64,000 bases of DNA from Channa striata (Eukaryota; Chordata; Actinopteri; Anabantiformes; Channidae): positions 11,535,501-11,599,500 of the forward strand of contig CM065184.1 of assembly GCA_033026295.1 (NCBI GenBank), read 5' to 3'. Made by a program: the position numbers and the translations under genes. Shown here piece after piece: positions 27,420-38,004 of this stretch (the stretch's first letter is position 1; each line of letters opens with the position of its first letter). A model generated the notes under the pieces. That model saw nothing but the letters and a program-made list of their open reading frames with translations. It searched no databases and was not told where the DNA came from.

Positions 27420-28120
27420 ATCAGGTCTCCTTCCGGGTCCTTGTTGAGATCCACTGTCCTGCCTGTTTTCCTTCAGTCTGTTGGCTGGATCAGGTGTGTT
27501 CAGTCAATTATAATCTGTGAGACACCATCACAAATGACGGTGGAGCCTCCAGTTTCTGATTGACGTTTAGTAAGTAAAGTTGAAATTAGAGATTTCTTTT
27601 TTTGACGCTGACTGTGTTTTTGTACTTTAGGACTCTACTCGCGATTGTACTGATCCAACCTGGAAATTACCTTTTCAATTTCTTTCTCTACAAGCTTGTA
27701 GACTTGAAGAATTACTATTTAAATGTTAAGTGGAGACTATAATCACCACAGGATTAATTCTGAAAATTCAGTCTTTTACAGTTTTGTTTTACAAAAAACC
27801 TTTCAGACCACATTTCAGACCAGGTCACACCTTCTGTATACTGTATGTAATCACTCACCTCACGGTTTTGCCATTCGGTGTTTTCTGACCCCGTTGGTCC
27901 GGTGGGACTGAGGTTTTGTCAGCTGTTTCTCTTACCTTTGCTCAGGCTTTCTGTTGCCAACCTTTGCCTGCTTGAGATCATGATCCTGCCTCACTGCTTT
28001 TATAATGTTTGCCCCAGGCTACAATTAAAAGTCAATATTGAACTCGCCCTGCTGCCTGTTGGACTTTTGGGTCCACACCAGACTTCTGATAAACTTTACT
28101 TTTTCTGTAAAAAGACAAAC
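27420..28120 (+). mobile_element. Possible decayed retroelement remnant
   Basis: The segment contains phrases familiar from fish interspersed repeats: a GGATCAGGTGTGTTCAGTCA block near 27,488, and a Cys/Leu-rich pyrimidine-heavy stretch ending near 28,075 with TGTTGGACTTTTGGGTCC. No intact reverse transcriptase or long terminal repeats are visible. The call is from memory of repeat texture and could be wrong. Confidence 0.25.
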
Positions 28121-30040
28121 GCACAAGCTGTGCCTGCTGGAAACTGGGGACCATTATTAGCCGTGAGGTTTGATTTGCCACGGGGTAAATACAATATTTG
28201 CTTCAGTCATCACTGCCATTGTTGTCACAGTAAAATCTTCACTGCAGATTTGCAAACTGCACGATCACATGCTGATTTAAATGAGCACCACTCTCAGCTC
28301 ATGACACCATACGGCGGGTCTCAGGGTCTGACATGAGGCGTCCATATCAATCTCTAATCACTAGCTGTTGTTTCTGTACATTTAAGGTGTGTTCAAATTG
28401 TGCAGTGTTCACAAGCAGGCAGGTTGTCCCTGCCAGAGATGGATTATTTGATTACTAAATAATCTGTGATTAAAGCTTCGATTTGTATTTGAAAGTACTT
28501 CAGTCTCGTGTATTTGACTCCCCAGGCCGGTTGCTGGTTCTCGAGCTCGTCGCTTTTGAACTCACTCTGCTGCTGGTCCATATAGCATCTGACAGAGTTT
28601 TACCTCATTGTGTTGCCTAAGAGCTTGGAGGCAGCAGTTTATGGAGCAACCCTGGAGTTAACGTCTGAGTAAAATAAACATTTCTCAATAATTTTACTGA
28701 GAAACCCTGTATAAATGACAGTGTGAAACCAGTTTTATACTAAATGAATTGTATTTTCATGCTCTCTGCTCTGCTGTGCATCTCCATTGCATTGCCAATA
28801 AAAACTTGGGATTAATGCACTTTTACATCTAATATTATCAATTTAGTCTAAGTTTAGAACATCCATTCAGCGAGTTAGTGGATTAGTAATAAAACACATT
28901 TGTCATTCCATCACTAGAAGGCAGTGTGACAAAGTGCGTCCTGTAAAAAGAACCAACAATATGTCGTATTTTCTTTTTCATTTATTTATGTCTTTATTTG
29001 TAATTGTTATGTTTAGGCCTCATATACATATGCAGTGGCTTTTATCCTAATGTGATCTGTCACTAATACTTTTTTGGTTACTTTTTAAAGCTTAATGAAA
29101 ATGGAACTGGAGAACTGTGCTGAGTTAAATAGTTTGAAACATGTTTAAAACAAACTGCAGCTTGATACACTTGTTATTTCTCTAATTTGAAGGAATTCAC
29201 CCAAATAGGAGAGCGTTGGGTTTTTAAATAGCTCATAATTTAAGTATTAATCAAAATTAGAACGTTGGTAAGAACATATACAGATAAAACAGACTGTGTT
29301 TATTTTATCTGTGTTTTTCTTTTGCGTTTTTGACTCCCAGGTTCTGTAATCTTTAGAAATTTGGGGTTTCAGCAAATAAAGAGGGCAAATTTGTGACAGT
29401 TGCACTTCTGCAATAAAAACACATTTTTTAAATATAACAGCCCATTGATTGTACATAAACACATTTGAAACACGTATTTCCATCCTTTTATTTCTTCCTG
29501 GAGAATACACTTGGGTCGTTTTGTTTTCTGGATTGCAACATAACTGGCAGTTTCTGTAGTATTTTGAAATACAGCATTTCAGCAAATAAAGATTTGCTAC
29601 AGTGTAAGAGAAGGGGAAAGGTTCTCTGGTTTAATACATATTCTTAATAACAATTACAACAAAAACCGTGCCTGCTGATTGTAAATGAAACATATCTGAT
29701 AGACTGATGAGGTGAATGTTGGATCTGTGCCGTCATAAAAACGGATTTAACTGTGTCATGGCGAGGATTTAAAAGGTGACATATTAGGACTAGCCTTACG
29801 ACTTCTATAAAATAATGTTTTTTTAAATAAATTCCTTTGTAACAAAAACTTCAAGCATGTTTTTGTACTGTACAGAAATGTCCATAACTTTCCAATTCAA
29901 ACAAAAATCTGTAAGTTGAGCCTCCCTTTCAGAGGCTGAGCAGAACAAACACTGACAGACAGCAGCCTTTAAAGGGGCCGGGGCAAAGTTATGCTCTGGA
30001 TTCAAACTCCCACTTTTCGTCTTCTCTTTGACAAAGTCCA
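28120..30040. other. Upstream flank of comtd1, no gene seen
   Basis: AT-rich sequence without recognised coding exons. A near-duplicated CAGCAAATAAAGA phrase occurs at about 29,371 and 29,580, about 210 bases apart. The comtd1 promoter is expected within the last few hundred bases; no TATA box was identified. Confidence 0.4.
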
Positions 30041-30047
30041 GGGCAAA

Positions 30048-32982
30048 ATGGCTGCGGACATTAAAATGCTTTTCTTTTTTTTGTTTACTGTTGTACTATC
30101 AGGTATGAGGTGACTGAGGATATGAAATCTGGTAGGCGGTGAAGATTGTTTTGTGAGTAATAATAGTGGGCCCGGTTCTGTTCTTGTTGCTCAGGTGTAG
30201 GAAAGTCTGCCTTTGTTGGGAAGAGCCACAGCGGAGGGAAGGACGACCCTCTGCTGCAGTATATCCTTAACAACTCACTGAGGGAGCATCCCGTCCTCAC
30301 CAAACTCAAACTGGTAAGAAGTCCAGAGAATCAGGGGCTCCAGTCTCATTTGGACACGGAGACAATAACTGAATGAATAATTTAGATGATAACCGTTTCT
30401 GTCTGTCTTGTCTTTGCACATCAGCCCTGTATTGCTCGAACTCAGGTCACCCAAACATTTATTACATCCACCCACGTCTTTACATTTTGTCCCCTGTGAA
30501 ATGTCTCAGTTTTAGCTTAGCATGGACAAGCACCACCTAACATTAATCTACATGCTGAAGCCAACAGCAGGTTATTTAGGTCAGACGACAGCGGGCTGAT
30601 CGTTTGGACTCCAGGCTAAAAAAATCTTCACCTTTGAAGCTGCGACTTAAACTTTGCAACTCACTCTAGATTCGGGATATTTTTTAGAAGTATCTGCTCA
30701 GACTTTGGTTAGTTTGTGTCCTAGTAAGTTTGTGTTTTTGTGTCAACTGTAAAAATGTTAAATGTGTAAAATGAAAATAAAAAGAGGGCAAAATGTTAAC
30801 TCTTCAGACCACAGGACAGTTTCCCAATTTGCCTCAGTTGATTCCAAATGAGTTTGGGCAATGGTGGTGTTTTTGGATCTTGTTTATATATGGTATTTTT
30901 TGCATGATAGAGTTTTAAATTGCATTTTTAGAAGCAGCAATAAACTATGTTCATATTTTTATGTTGAGCAACGACATCCTCAGGCATTGAACATGCAACA
31001 ACTAAAACGTTTGATATCTTTTTATTATACAGAATCAAAAACTGCTTTCATATGAATTTCATATCGTTGCATTCTGTTTAGATTTTACACAATGTCCCAA
31101 CTTTTCTTGAAATGGGGTTTGCAGAACTGTCAAAAACTGCAGGATATGAGCAGTAAAAGTGTGTGGCCACTAGAGGGAAGCAGCATGTAAGAGAACACCT
31201 CACATGCTGAACATGCTGTCTGTCCACTCCGGGGACATCTCCAGCACAGAGACAATTGTTTTCGTGTCCAATTAGTGACATAATATAATGACACATGCCT
31301 AATGGATTTTTGTTTTTATTCCAGAGAACCCTTGAAGATCCCTTGAGTAAAATGATGGTTGCCACTGAACAAGCTCAGTTTATGGCAAATCTCATTAAAT
31401 TGATCAATGCAACTAAAGCCATTGAGATTGGTGAGACTGAAACACTCGAAACATGAAATGTAAATATGAGGAAGCAAAAATAACACTTGGATATTTATCA
31501 GAAAACTAATTACTGATTATTATGATTCCGTTTGACATAGCATAATCTGATGGCACAGATACCTCACCGATTGCACTCAGTCTTCATTTGGAATTTTAGT
31601 GTTTTGATAAGTGACCTGTTGTTTTGATTTCGACTGAATTCTTTGATTCAAAAGCAAAGTTTTATACTGTATGAGCAGCATAAATTTAATGCTGCCTACT
31701 GCGTATACCACACAAATTAAAACCACTAGTTAGATGATTCAGTGCATTCATTTCAATACTAATAAATACATTTTTAACTCACTGTAAGATTAACTCTCTT
31801 GGAATTTAATATACTTTAATTAATGAATCTTGAAAAGACGAAAAATATAATTCCAAAGTAACTCAGTTAACACTTTATCTTATATTGCAGGGATGTACAC
31901 AGGATACAATGCACTGAGCATGGCTCTAGCCATGCCAGAGCATGGACGAGTGGTAGCTTGTGAAATAGAAGAAACATATGTGGACATTGCCAAGCCATTT
32001 TTTAAAGAGGTGAGAAAATGTCTCCGTAAACACAGTGACGTGTATTAGGTCATTAACAAACATGGTTTCTACAGAAGACAAAATATAAAAATGTTAAAAT
32101 GAAAATTTTTGCACAAATTCTTAAATCTGTACGACCACCTATAAATTTGGCATTTTGCACGTTTGGTGACATTTCTTCACTGTGAGCAAAACTGTGCAGC
32201 AAACCGCCTTCTGCGCTGTATATCTACCTTCTGTCAGTTTGTCTTCACCAAATGCTGCACACTACAGAGTAAAAGGTGTCTGCTCAGGGAACAGTGCCAC
32301 GTAAAGGTGCAAAGTCAAGCAGTTGAATCGATTCCTGTTTGAGCTGTCTTAACATTCTCTTTATAAAACAATTATAGGCGGGGGAAAGAAATCCCTGCAC
32401 ATCTCTCATAGTATTTCACTTTTCCCATAGGCTGGAGTGGAAAATAAGATAGATGTAAGACATGAAATAGCCATGAAGACACTGAGTAAGTTTCTTTATA
32501 CACCTCAGTCATGAGTTCCTAACAATATAAACATATTGCATTTAAATTGTCATCTCTGTTTCAACAGACAACCTAATAGCAGCAGGAGAAAACGGAACAT
32601 ATGATTTTGTGTTTATTGATGCTGATAAACTGAACTATGACAGATACTATGAAAAGTCCCTTCAGCTCATAAGAAAAGGGGGAATCATTGCTATTGATAA
32701 TGTAAGTAGACTGTGTACAGTCAAGCTGGATCTTACATTCGTTCTGTGTTCTTGAAGGGGAACCAGCACGCTGACAATGCGAACAGAATGAGGCAACGTC
32801 TGCTGTTCCTGTTTTTGCAGGTGCTGTGGAGCGGAAAGGTGGTGAATCCTGCTGCCAGCGACACCGTCTCCCGTGCTCTGGATGCTCTCAACAAGAAGCT
32901 GCACCAGGACGAGAGGATCGATCTGAGCATGCTCCCCGTGGGCGATGGGCTGACGCTCGCCATTAAACGCTCAAATTATTAG
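30048..32982 (+). CDS. comtd1: Catechol O-methyltransferase domain-containing protein 1
   Basis: Seven exons by splice consensus and unbroken phase: 30048-30102, 30195-30313, 31325-31430, 31891-32009, 32431-32485, 32568-32701 and 32821-32982, giving 249 residues. The start ATG is followed by a hydrophobic stretch (residues about 7-19) that fits the single N-terminal membrane anchor of this family. The rest is a class I SAM-dependent O-methyltransferase fold: motif I EIGMYTGYN at 92-100, acidic ACEIEE strand, FIDADK at 167-172 and IDN at 194-196. D169, D195 and N196 match the three metal ligands of COMT/CCoAMT-type enzymes. The C-terminal LPVGDGLTLA is characteristic of COMTD1. The natural substrate is not established. 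AATAAA at 33237-33242 is a plausible poly(A) signal. Motif I normally reads GTFTGYS or similar, so the Met-Tyr and Asn here are variants. An intact housekeeping-type gene. Confidence 0.93.
30840..31135. mobile_element. Interspersed repeat fragment in comtd1 intron 2
   Basis: The segment ends with ACACAATGTCCCAACTTTTC, then TTGAAATGGGGTTTG. This closely resembles the terminal sequence of a very common teleost interspersed repeat whose copies end in a CCCAACTTTTTTGGAAT-like motif. It sits wholly within intron 2 and does not touch the splice sites. The family was not named because the body is too diverged to classify by eye. Confidence 0.4.
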
Positions 32983-33723
32983 TTCAAAAGTTACACATTG
33001 CTTATTATTAAATCCAGGTATCATATGTGGAGTATATTGCTTTCTGATTATTTCTGTCAAACTCTTCATCTCTAACAGAATTCAAATATTGCAGTTCTTT
33101 TACTTTGCTGAGTGAAAATAAGTAGGGACTTCATTGACCCTGAGGATTGACCCAAATTAGTCCCATCTAGCAGCTGTAGCATTAAAATTATGTGCAAATT
33201 ACAATACACATTATTCTGAAATGGGTGATTCAGAATAATAAATACTTGAAGAAAACCCAAAGAATGGTTTTATCCCCATTATCATACCATCGCTGTTCAT
33301 TATGACTCGATTTCACACTTTTTCCTGATCCTTTCACTTGGATAATTGACTGTGAGCTTATGTTTGGAGGTTTTAGCAGTTTTTCTGTGTTCCGCCGTTT
33401 CATGCAAGTGTGTGTTTCACCAAACTGTGAAACTTATTAAAGCCAAAGATGAATATTCTGACTGCAGGGCTTTTATTTGCAACACAGTATCTCTACACAG
33501 GTTAAGGTGAAAGCTTCAACACTCACACTAATAATCATAATAATACTAATAATAATAGTGATGATGATGATGATGATGATGTTTTGGCAGTGCCAGGCAC
33601 TTCATCCACGTCACTGCTGTCTGCGACAAAACGCAGTGCAGCCTCCCGTCGAGGCATCAGCTGATTCTCCACCTTTTCAGCACCGCGGACAGCTCCGTTC
33701 TGCAGACGGAGCAGATGGCGACG
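32983..33723. other. comtd1 3' region and upstream flank of the filament gene
   Basis: The first part is the presumed comtd1 3' UTR (ATTAAA at 33007, AATAAA at 33237). The rest holds a TAA-rich patch (about 33,528-33,555) followed by a GAT microsatellite at 33,559-33,581. No further gene seen. Confidence 0.6.
33559..33581. repeat. (GAT)n microsatellite
   Basis: Uninterrupted GAT/ATG repeat in the upstream flank of the intermediate filament gene. Confidence 0.93.
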
Positions 33724-33732
33724 CGCATAAAA
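33724..33732 (+). promoter_or_regulatory. TATA-like box of the filament gene
   Basis: GCATAAAAG lies about 60 bases before the ATG at 33791. A start site 25-30 bases downstream would leave a 5' UTR of about 35 bases. The surrounding sequence is GC-rich, as expected of a promoter/first exon border. Position and sequence support it; transcription start is inferred. Confidence 0.5.
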
Positions 33733-33790
33733 GCCCGAGCGGAGCGAGTCTGCACCGGACACACACGGCCACAACCCAGCGAGCCACAGC

Positions 33791-36382
33791 ATGGACCCAA
33801 GAATCCATCCACGCAGAACCAGAGCCTCGGGTTCGGATGTGGCGTTCGCGGGCATGGATTCTGCAAAGTCTAACGAGAGGGAACTGATGCGGGGCCTGAA
33901 CGACCGCCTTGCGGGATTCATAGAGAAGGTGCATGGGCTGGAGCAGCAGAACCATCTGCTGGAGAGGGAGATCCAGGAGATCCGGGGAGAGCGAAGCCCG
34001 CGTCTCGGTTTGAGGAGGAGTATGGACCCGAGCTGAGGAACCTGAGGCAGCTGGTCCGGGACATCGCTCACCAAAAGCGTCAGATTGAGATCGAGCATCG
34101 GAATTTGGAGGAGGATCTGTGGAAGTTGAAGAAGGATCACGAGCTGGAGGCTCGCGGCAGATCAGATGCCGAGAGCAATATTATGATTCTCAAGAAGGAC
34201 GTAAATGACGCATATCAGGCAAAAGTACAGCTGGAGAAGAAGGCGCAGGCGCTTGTTGATGAGATCCACTTCCTGAACAAAACCCACGAGGCCGAGGTGT
34301 CAGAGATGTGTGACCAGATCCAGAAAGCGCAGGTGAGCGCCACGGCGCCCGAGTTCGGCAACCCCGGGATAACTGCGGCCCTCCGGCACATCAGGGCACA
34401 GCTGGAAGGTCACGCCGCGTCCGACGTCCAGCAGGTCGGAGAAACTTTCCGCTCTCAGTTCGCCAGATTGACTGAGACTGCCGAAACCAAGAGAGAGGCT
34501 TTGAAAGCGACCCAGCAGGAGATCCAGGAGCTCAGGAGGCGCCTGCAGGCCAGAACCATCGAACTGGACTGCGCCAAAGGCACCAGGGAAGCGCTGGAGA
34601 AACAAGTTCACGACGTCGAGGATCGACACAAGGAAGAAGTTCTTCATTACCAGGTGAGACTCACAGGGGGAGTTGGATGGATGAAAGCTTGTCCTGTGTT
34701 CACATGATCACATGCTTTGTCCTGTCTTACTCCAGAACACAATCAAAGAACTTGAAAACGAGCTCATAAATTGCAAATTCGACATGTCTGGATACCTGCG
34801 GGAGTACCAGGACCTGTTGAACGTGAAGATGGCTTTAGATGTGGAGATACTGTCTTACAGGTACAATGTGCTACATCCGAATCCGTTCAAAAAGTTCAAA
34901 AAGTTCTGATTGCTATGATCCAGTTGAATATTTTTGAGCTGCAAATTTATTCAGAAGCAACAATTTGTATTCCTATGTTGTATATTTAATTTATGTTGAG
35001 GCAAATACTTTTGGTAGTAGTTTTTGGACGGGTCTCATGTCTCGGGGGAGGGTCTGAGAAATATGTCTCTATTCCCTTGCAGGAAACTTCTCTGCGGTGA
35101 GGAGGCTCGGCTGTCCAATATGTCAGACCCCCACATCTCCTTGCCCTACATCTACCACCAGTCCCCTGTTTACACCCTCCCCTCCCTCAGCCGGCCAGGT
35201 GGTCCAAACAGAGTGGAGCCCCAGTACAAGTTTGTAGAGGAGATCATCACAGAGACCACCAGAGAAATTGAGATGTCAGAATTTGAGGAGACAGGGTCAG
35301 AGGAGACAGAAATGGGAAAGGACGAGCAGGAGGGAGCCAAAAGCGATAGAGGGGGCAGTAAGGAAGAGAAGGATATTAAAGATGGTGGAGAGGAACAAGG
35401 TGAGCAGATGTCTGATAGTCAGCAGAATCAAGTAGAGTCAGCGGGAAATGCAGTAAATGAAGCTGCTGGTGAAGACGGACAGGGACCTGCTGAGGTGGAT
35501 AAAAGCGATAACGGGCAAAAAAGTAAAGATGAGTCTGAAACTACTGAGGCGGATGACAGTGGTGTTGATAAAAATACTCAAAGCAAACTTGTATTACGTG
35601 AGAGCAGTGACGACAAAGAAGAGGATCAAAAAGTAGATGAAAACAAAAAAGAAGAGAAAGAAGCTGCAGGGACGAAGATAACATCTGAGAAAGATCTCTC
35701 ATCAAAACCAGGTGACTTTAAACCAGAGGCACCAGAAAAAGCTGAATGTCTAAAAATATCTGTGAATGACAAAAAAGGAGTAGATGAGAAAAATAGTTTT
35801 ATCCCAGCTCAAGAGCAGAACAGCGTTTGTGAGGTTTCAGCCCAAGAATCGGGCAAAAGTCAAGGGCTAAGCACGACTGCACAAGTTCAAGGTGAGCTGT
35901 CAGCTACAGGAACAGCTGAAAAACCTGCAGCATCTACAGCAGAGACAAAGAGCATTGTGTCTGTAGAGGCAGAACAGGCTCAAGTGACATCAACTACACC
36001 AAGCAAGAATGAGGAAAAGGAACAGAGCGATGCAGAAACAAAGGCGAGCAGTAAACCTATAGCTGGAAGAGACGAGGCGAGAGTAGCAATAGACACTAAA
36101 CAGGAGAACGGCGAGAGCCCGGAAAAGGAATCTCCGAAATCCGATGAGAAAAGACTTTCTGGAGAGGTGGATCAGACACAGGAGAGCGGGGAAAAAAGCG
36201 AAACAAGCCCGACTGTGGTGCCAAAGGAAAAGACAGTGGGCGGCGCAGAAGTCACACAGTTCCATCAGGAGGCATCCGAAAACAGGCAGATACATAAATC
36301 AGAGCCGACTGAGGGATCAGAGGAAGTGAATGAGCCTCAGGGTAAACTTTTAAAGGAAGAGATTAGCAAGTCAGATAAATGA
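33791..36382 (+). CDS. Neurofilament-like type IV intermediate filament protein, frame break in exon 1
   Basis: Three exons: 33791-34653, 34736-34860 and 35083-36382. Two introns, both late in coil 2, match the type IV (neurofilament/internexin) gene layout rather than the many-intron type III layout. The head is very short (about 27 residues). Coil 1A (NDRLAGFIEKVHGLEQQN) and the helix-termination motif (EYQDLLNVKMALDVEI, then YRKLLCGEE) are both canonical. The tail of about 430 residues is rich in Glu, Lys and Ser; its KFVEEII resembles the neurofilament-M tail. It should form coiled-coil dimers and 10-nm filaments, most likely neuronal. The frame changes in linker L1 between about 33,986 and 34,012: the upstream frame stops at 34036, while coil 1B continues in another frame. 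One base missing or two extra would explain it. This may be a sequencing error, as the rest of the gene is open. AATAAA at 36724-36729 is a likely poly(A) signal. Not assigned to one orthologue. Confidence 0.8.
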
Positions 36383-37195
36383 GTGGACGCTGCAAAGCAA
36401 TTCCACCTTAAACAAGCAAGGCAAACATCAGTAACTGTGAAGCTGAAATGTGAGAACAGCTTTACTTTTACGTATGAAAATTCAAGGCATAAGCTGAGCC
36501 AAACAAAGCAATGAGAGTATGAAAATGTATTTTGTTTTCCTGATGAAGAGACTTCAAGAGGAGGGAGCATGAATCCAATGTCTGCAGCAGCTTTGTCTTA
36601 CAACCTGAAATCAACATGTATCAAATCTTTAACTCACCAAACAACTACTACGATTATGAATGTACGCGATGCAACATAAACTATGAATTTTCATCTGTCT
36701 ATCTGCTTTGGTATGTGCTGACAAATAAATGCAATATAAAAAATAATCCTATGATTCTGACTTATTTTGTGACGTCTAATTTTTATATTTACACTGACAT
36801 AGTATAAAAGGAGAATATTGGGTTCTGTAATTAATCACAATGCTGCACCAATCTTTTGCAGATGGTTCATTGTCTTCACCAATTTTTAAGACAAGGAGAA
36901 ATCCCTCTTTCCCCTTAGCTTCCATTTCATTAGTGTTTTCTTTCATCACCACAGCTGTTAAACATTAGTATAAACATATGACAAAAGGAAAAGGCTCCAG
37001 AGAGATTATTCACCTTCAAAAAACACACAAGTGGAAGATGAATGCTAATTTGAACCGCATTTACAGTGCTGGAAAACAAGTGTTTTAATGTTCCATTGTG
37101 GTGGTAGATATCGGCCCTTTCACGTAGTTTCAAGCATCCAGTATAAGAGTATGTACTAGTATGAACCATTGCCAAAGTGGTTTGAGTTCAAAGAC
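36383..37195. other. Filament-gene 3' UTR and convergent intergenic gap
   Basis: The filament gene's 3' UTR probably ends shortly after AATAAA at 36724-36729. The vdac2 transcript on the opposite strand probably ends near 37,180, so only about 430 bases separate the two 3' ends. No other gene seen. Confidence 0.6.
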
Positions 37196-37201
37196 TTTAT
37201 T
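37196..37201 (-). terminator. Likely vdac2 poly(A) signal
   Basis: AATAAA on the minus strand about 800 bases after the vdac2 stop. It is the best-placed signal for a 3' UTR of the usual vertebrate vdac2 length. Confidence 0.5.
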
Positions 37202-38004
37202 GAAAATGTATACAGACACATAATGACTTAAAATACTCCCTGTGGGCTCCATGTCAGGACAATACAGGAAAGCACATGAGCTGTAACTTTACGTTACACG
37301 TCTTTTGGAAAATGTTAATTTGGCATGTGAACATTTTGTGCCCCATCGTTGTCGCTTAGGACGCAATGAACAAAAACTAAATCTGCATGTCAGCCAGGTG
37401 CACAGGTTTCTCTCCAACTTACAGAGCCAACGTTCAGCAACCCAAAAACTGCCCAGTTTAAGGGAAGGTCACATGTGCAGCTTTAACAAAACATCCCCAA
37501 ACCTGATGGCTGGCATAAAATAAAACTTTACAGAGCTTAGTTTGTTCATTGTGTGCATTAAAGGAGGAGGCAAAAGTATTTAAATAATAGCAGAAAAGTA
37601 TAGTGTACTTAAATGAAAACTGTTTCAATGACAAAGGAATATCAGATGGTCGTGACTGTGTGAAAATCATTCTCATTAAAATGGACTGTCAGGGATTATT
37701 TAAAAAAAAAGAATCCAAACAGAGTTGATGTCAGGCAAAGGGATTGTATTGATTTTCATAATTATGGCAGTGCTGGACAGAATAAATGACATAATTCATA
37801 AATAATACGCCATCAAAATAAAAAGCAACAAAGGTAAAATATACCAATGACAGAAGCACCAACTTGAAGTGGTACTCAACAAGAGTTTGTCTTCGTAGCC
37901 TTTGAACATCTCTCCAAACTTCTCCCACTGCTGGTTTGAGTTGGACATACATTTAAGGCCAGATTCTTCTGATATTCCCTAGTCCCTTGCAGTGTTACGA
38001 AAAC

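Noticed and set aside
27878..28336. 152-codon open frame, Leu/Cys rich
   Set aside because: Looks like repeat-derived sequence; no recognisable protein family and composition like pyrimidine-rich non-coding DNA.
33535..34140. 201-codon open frame on the minus strand
   Set aside because: Antisense shadow of the coiled-coil exon of the filament gene.
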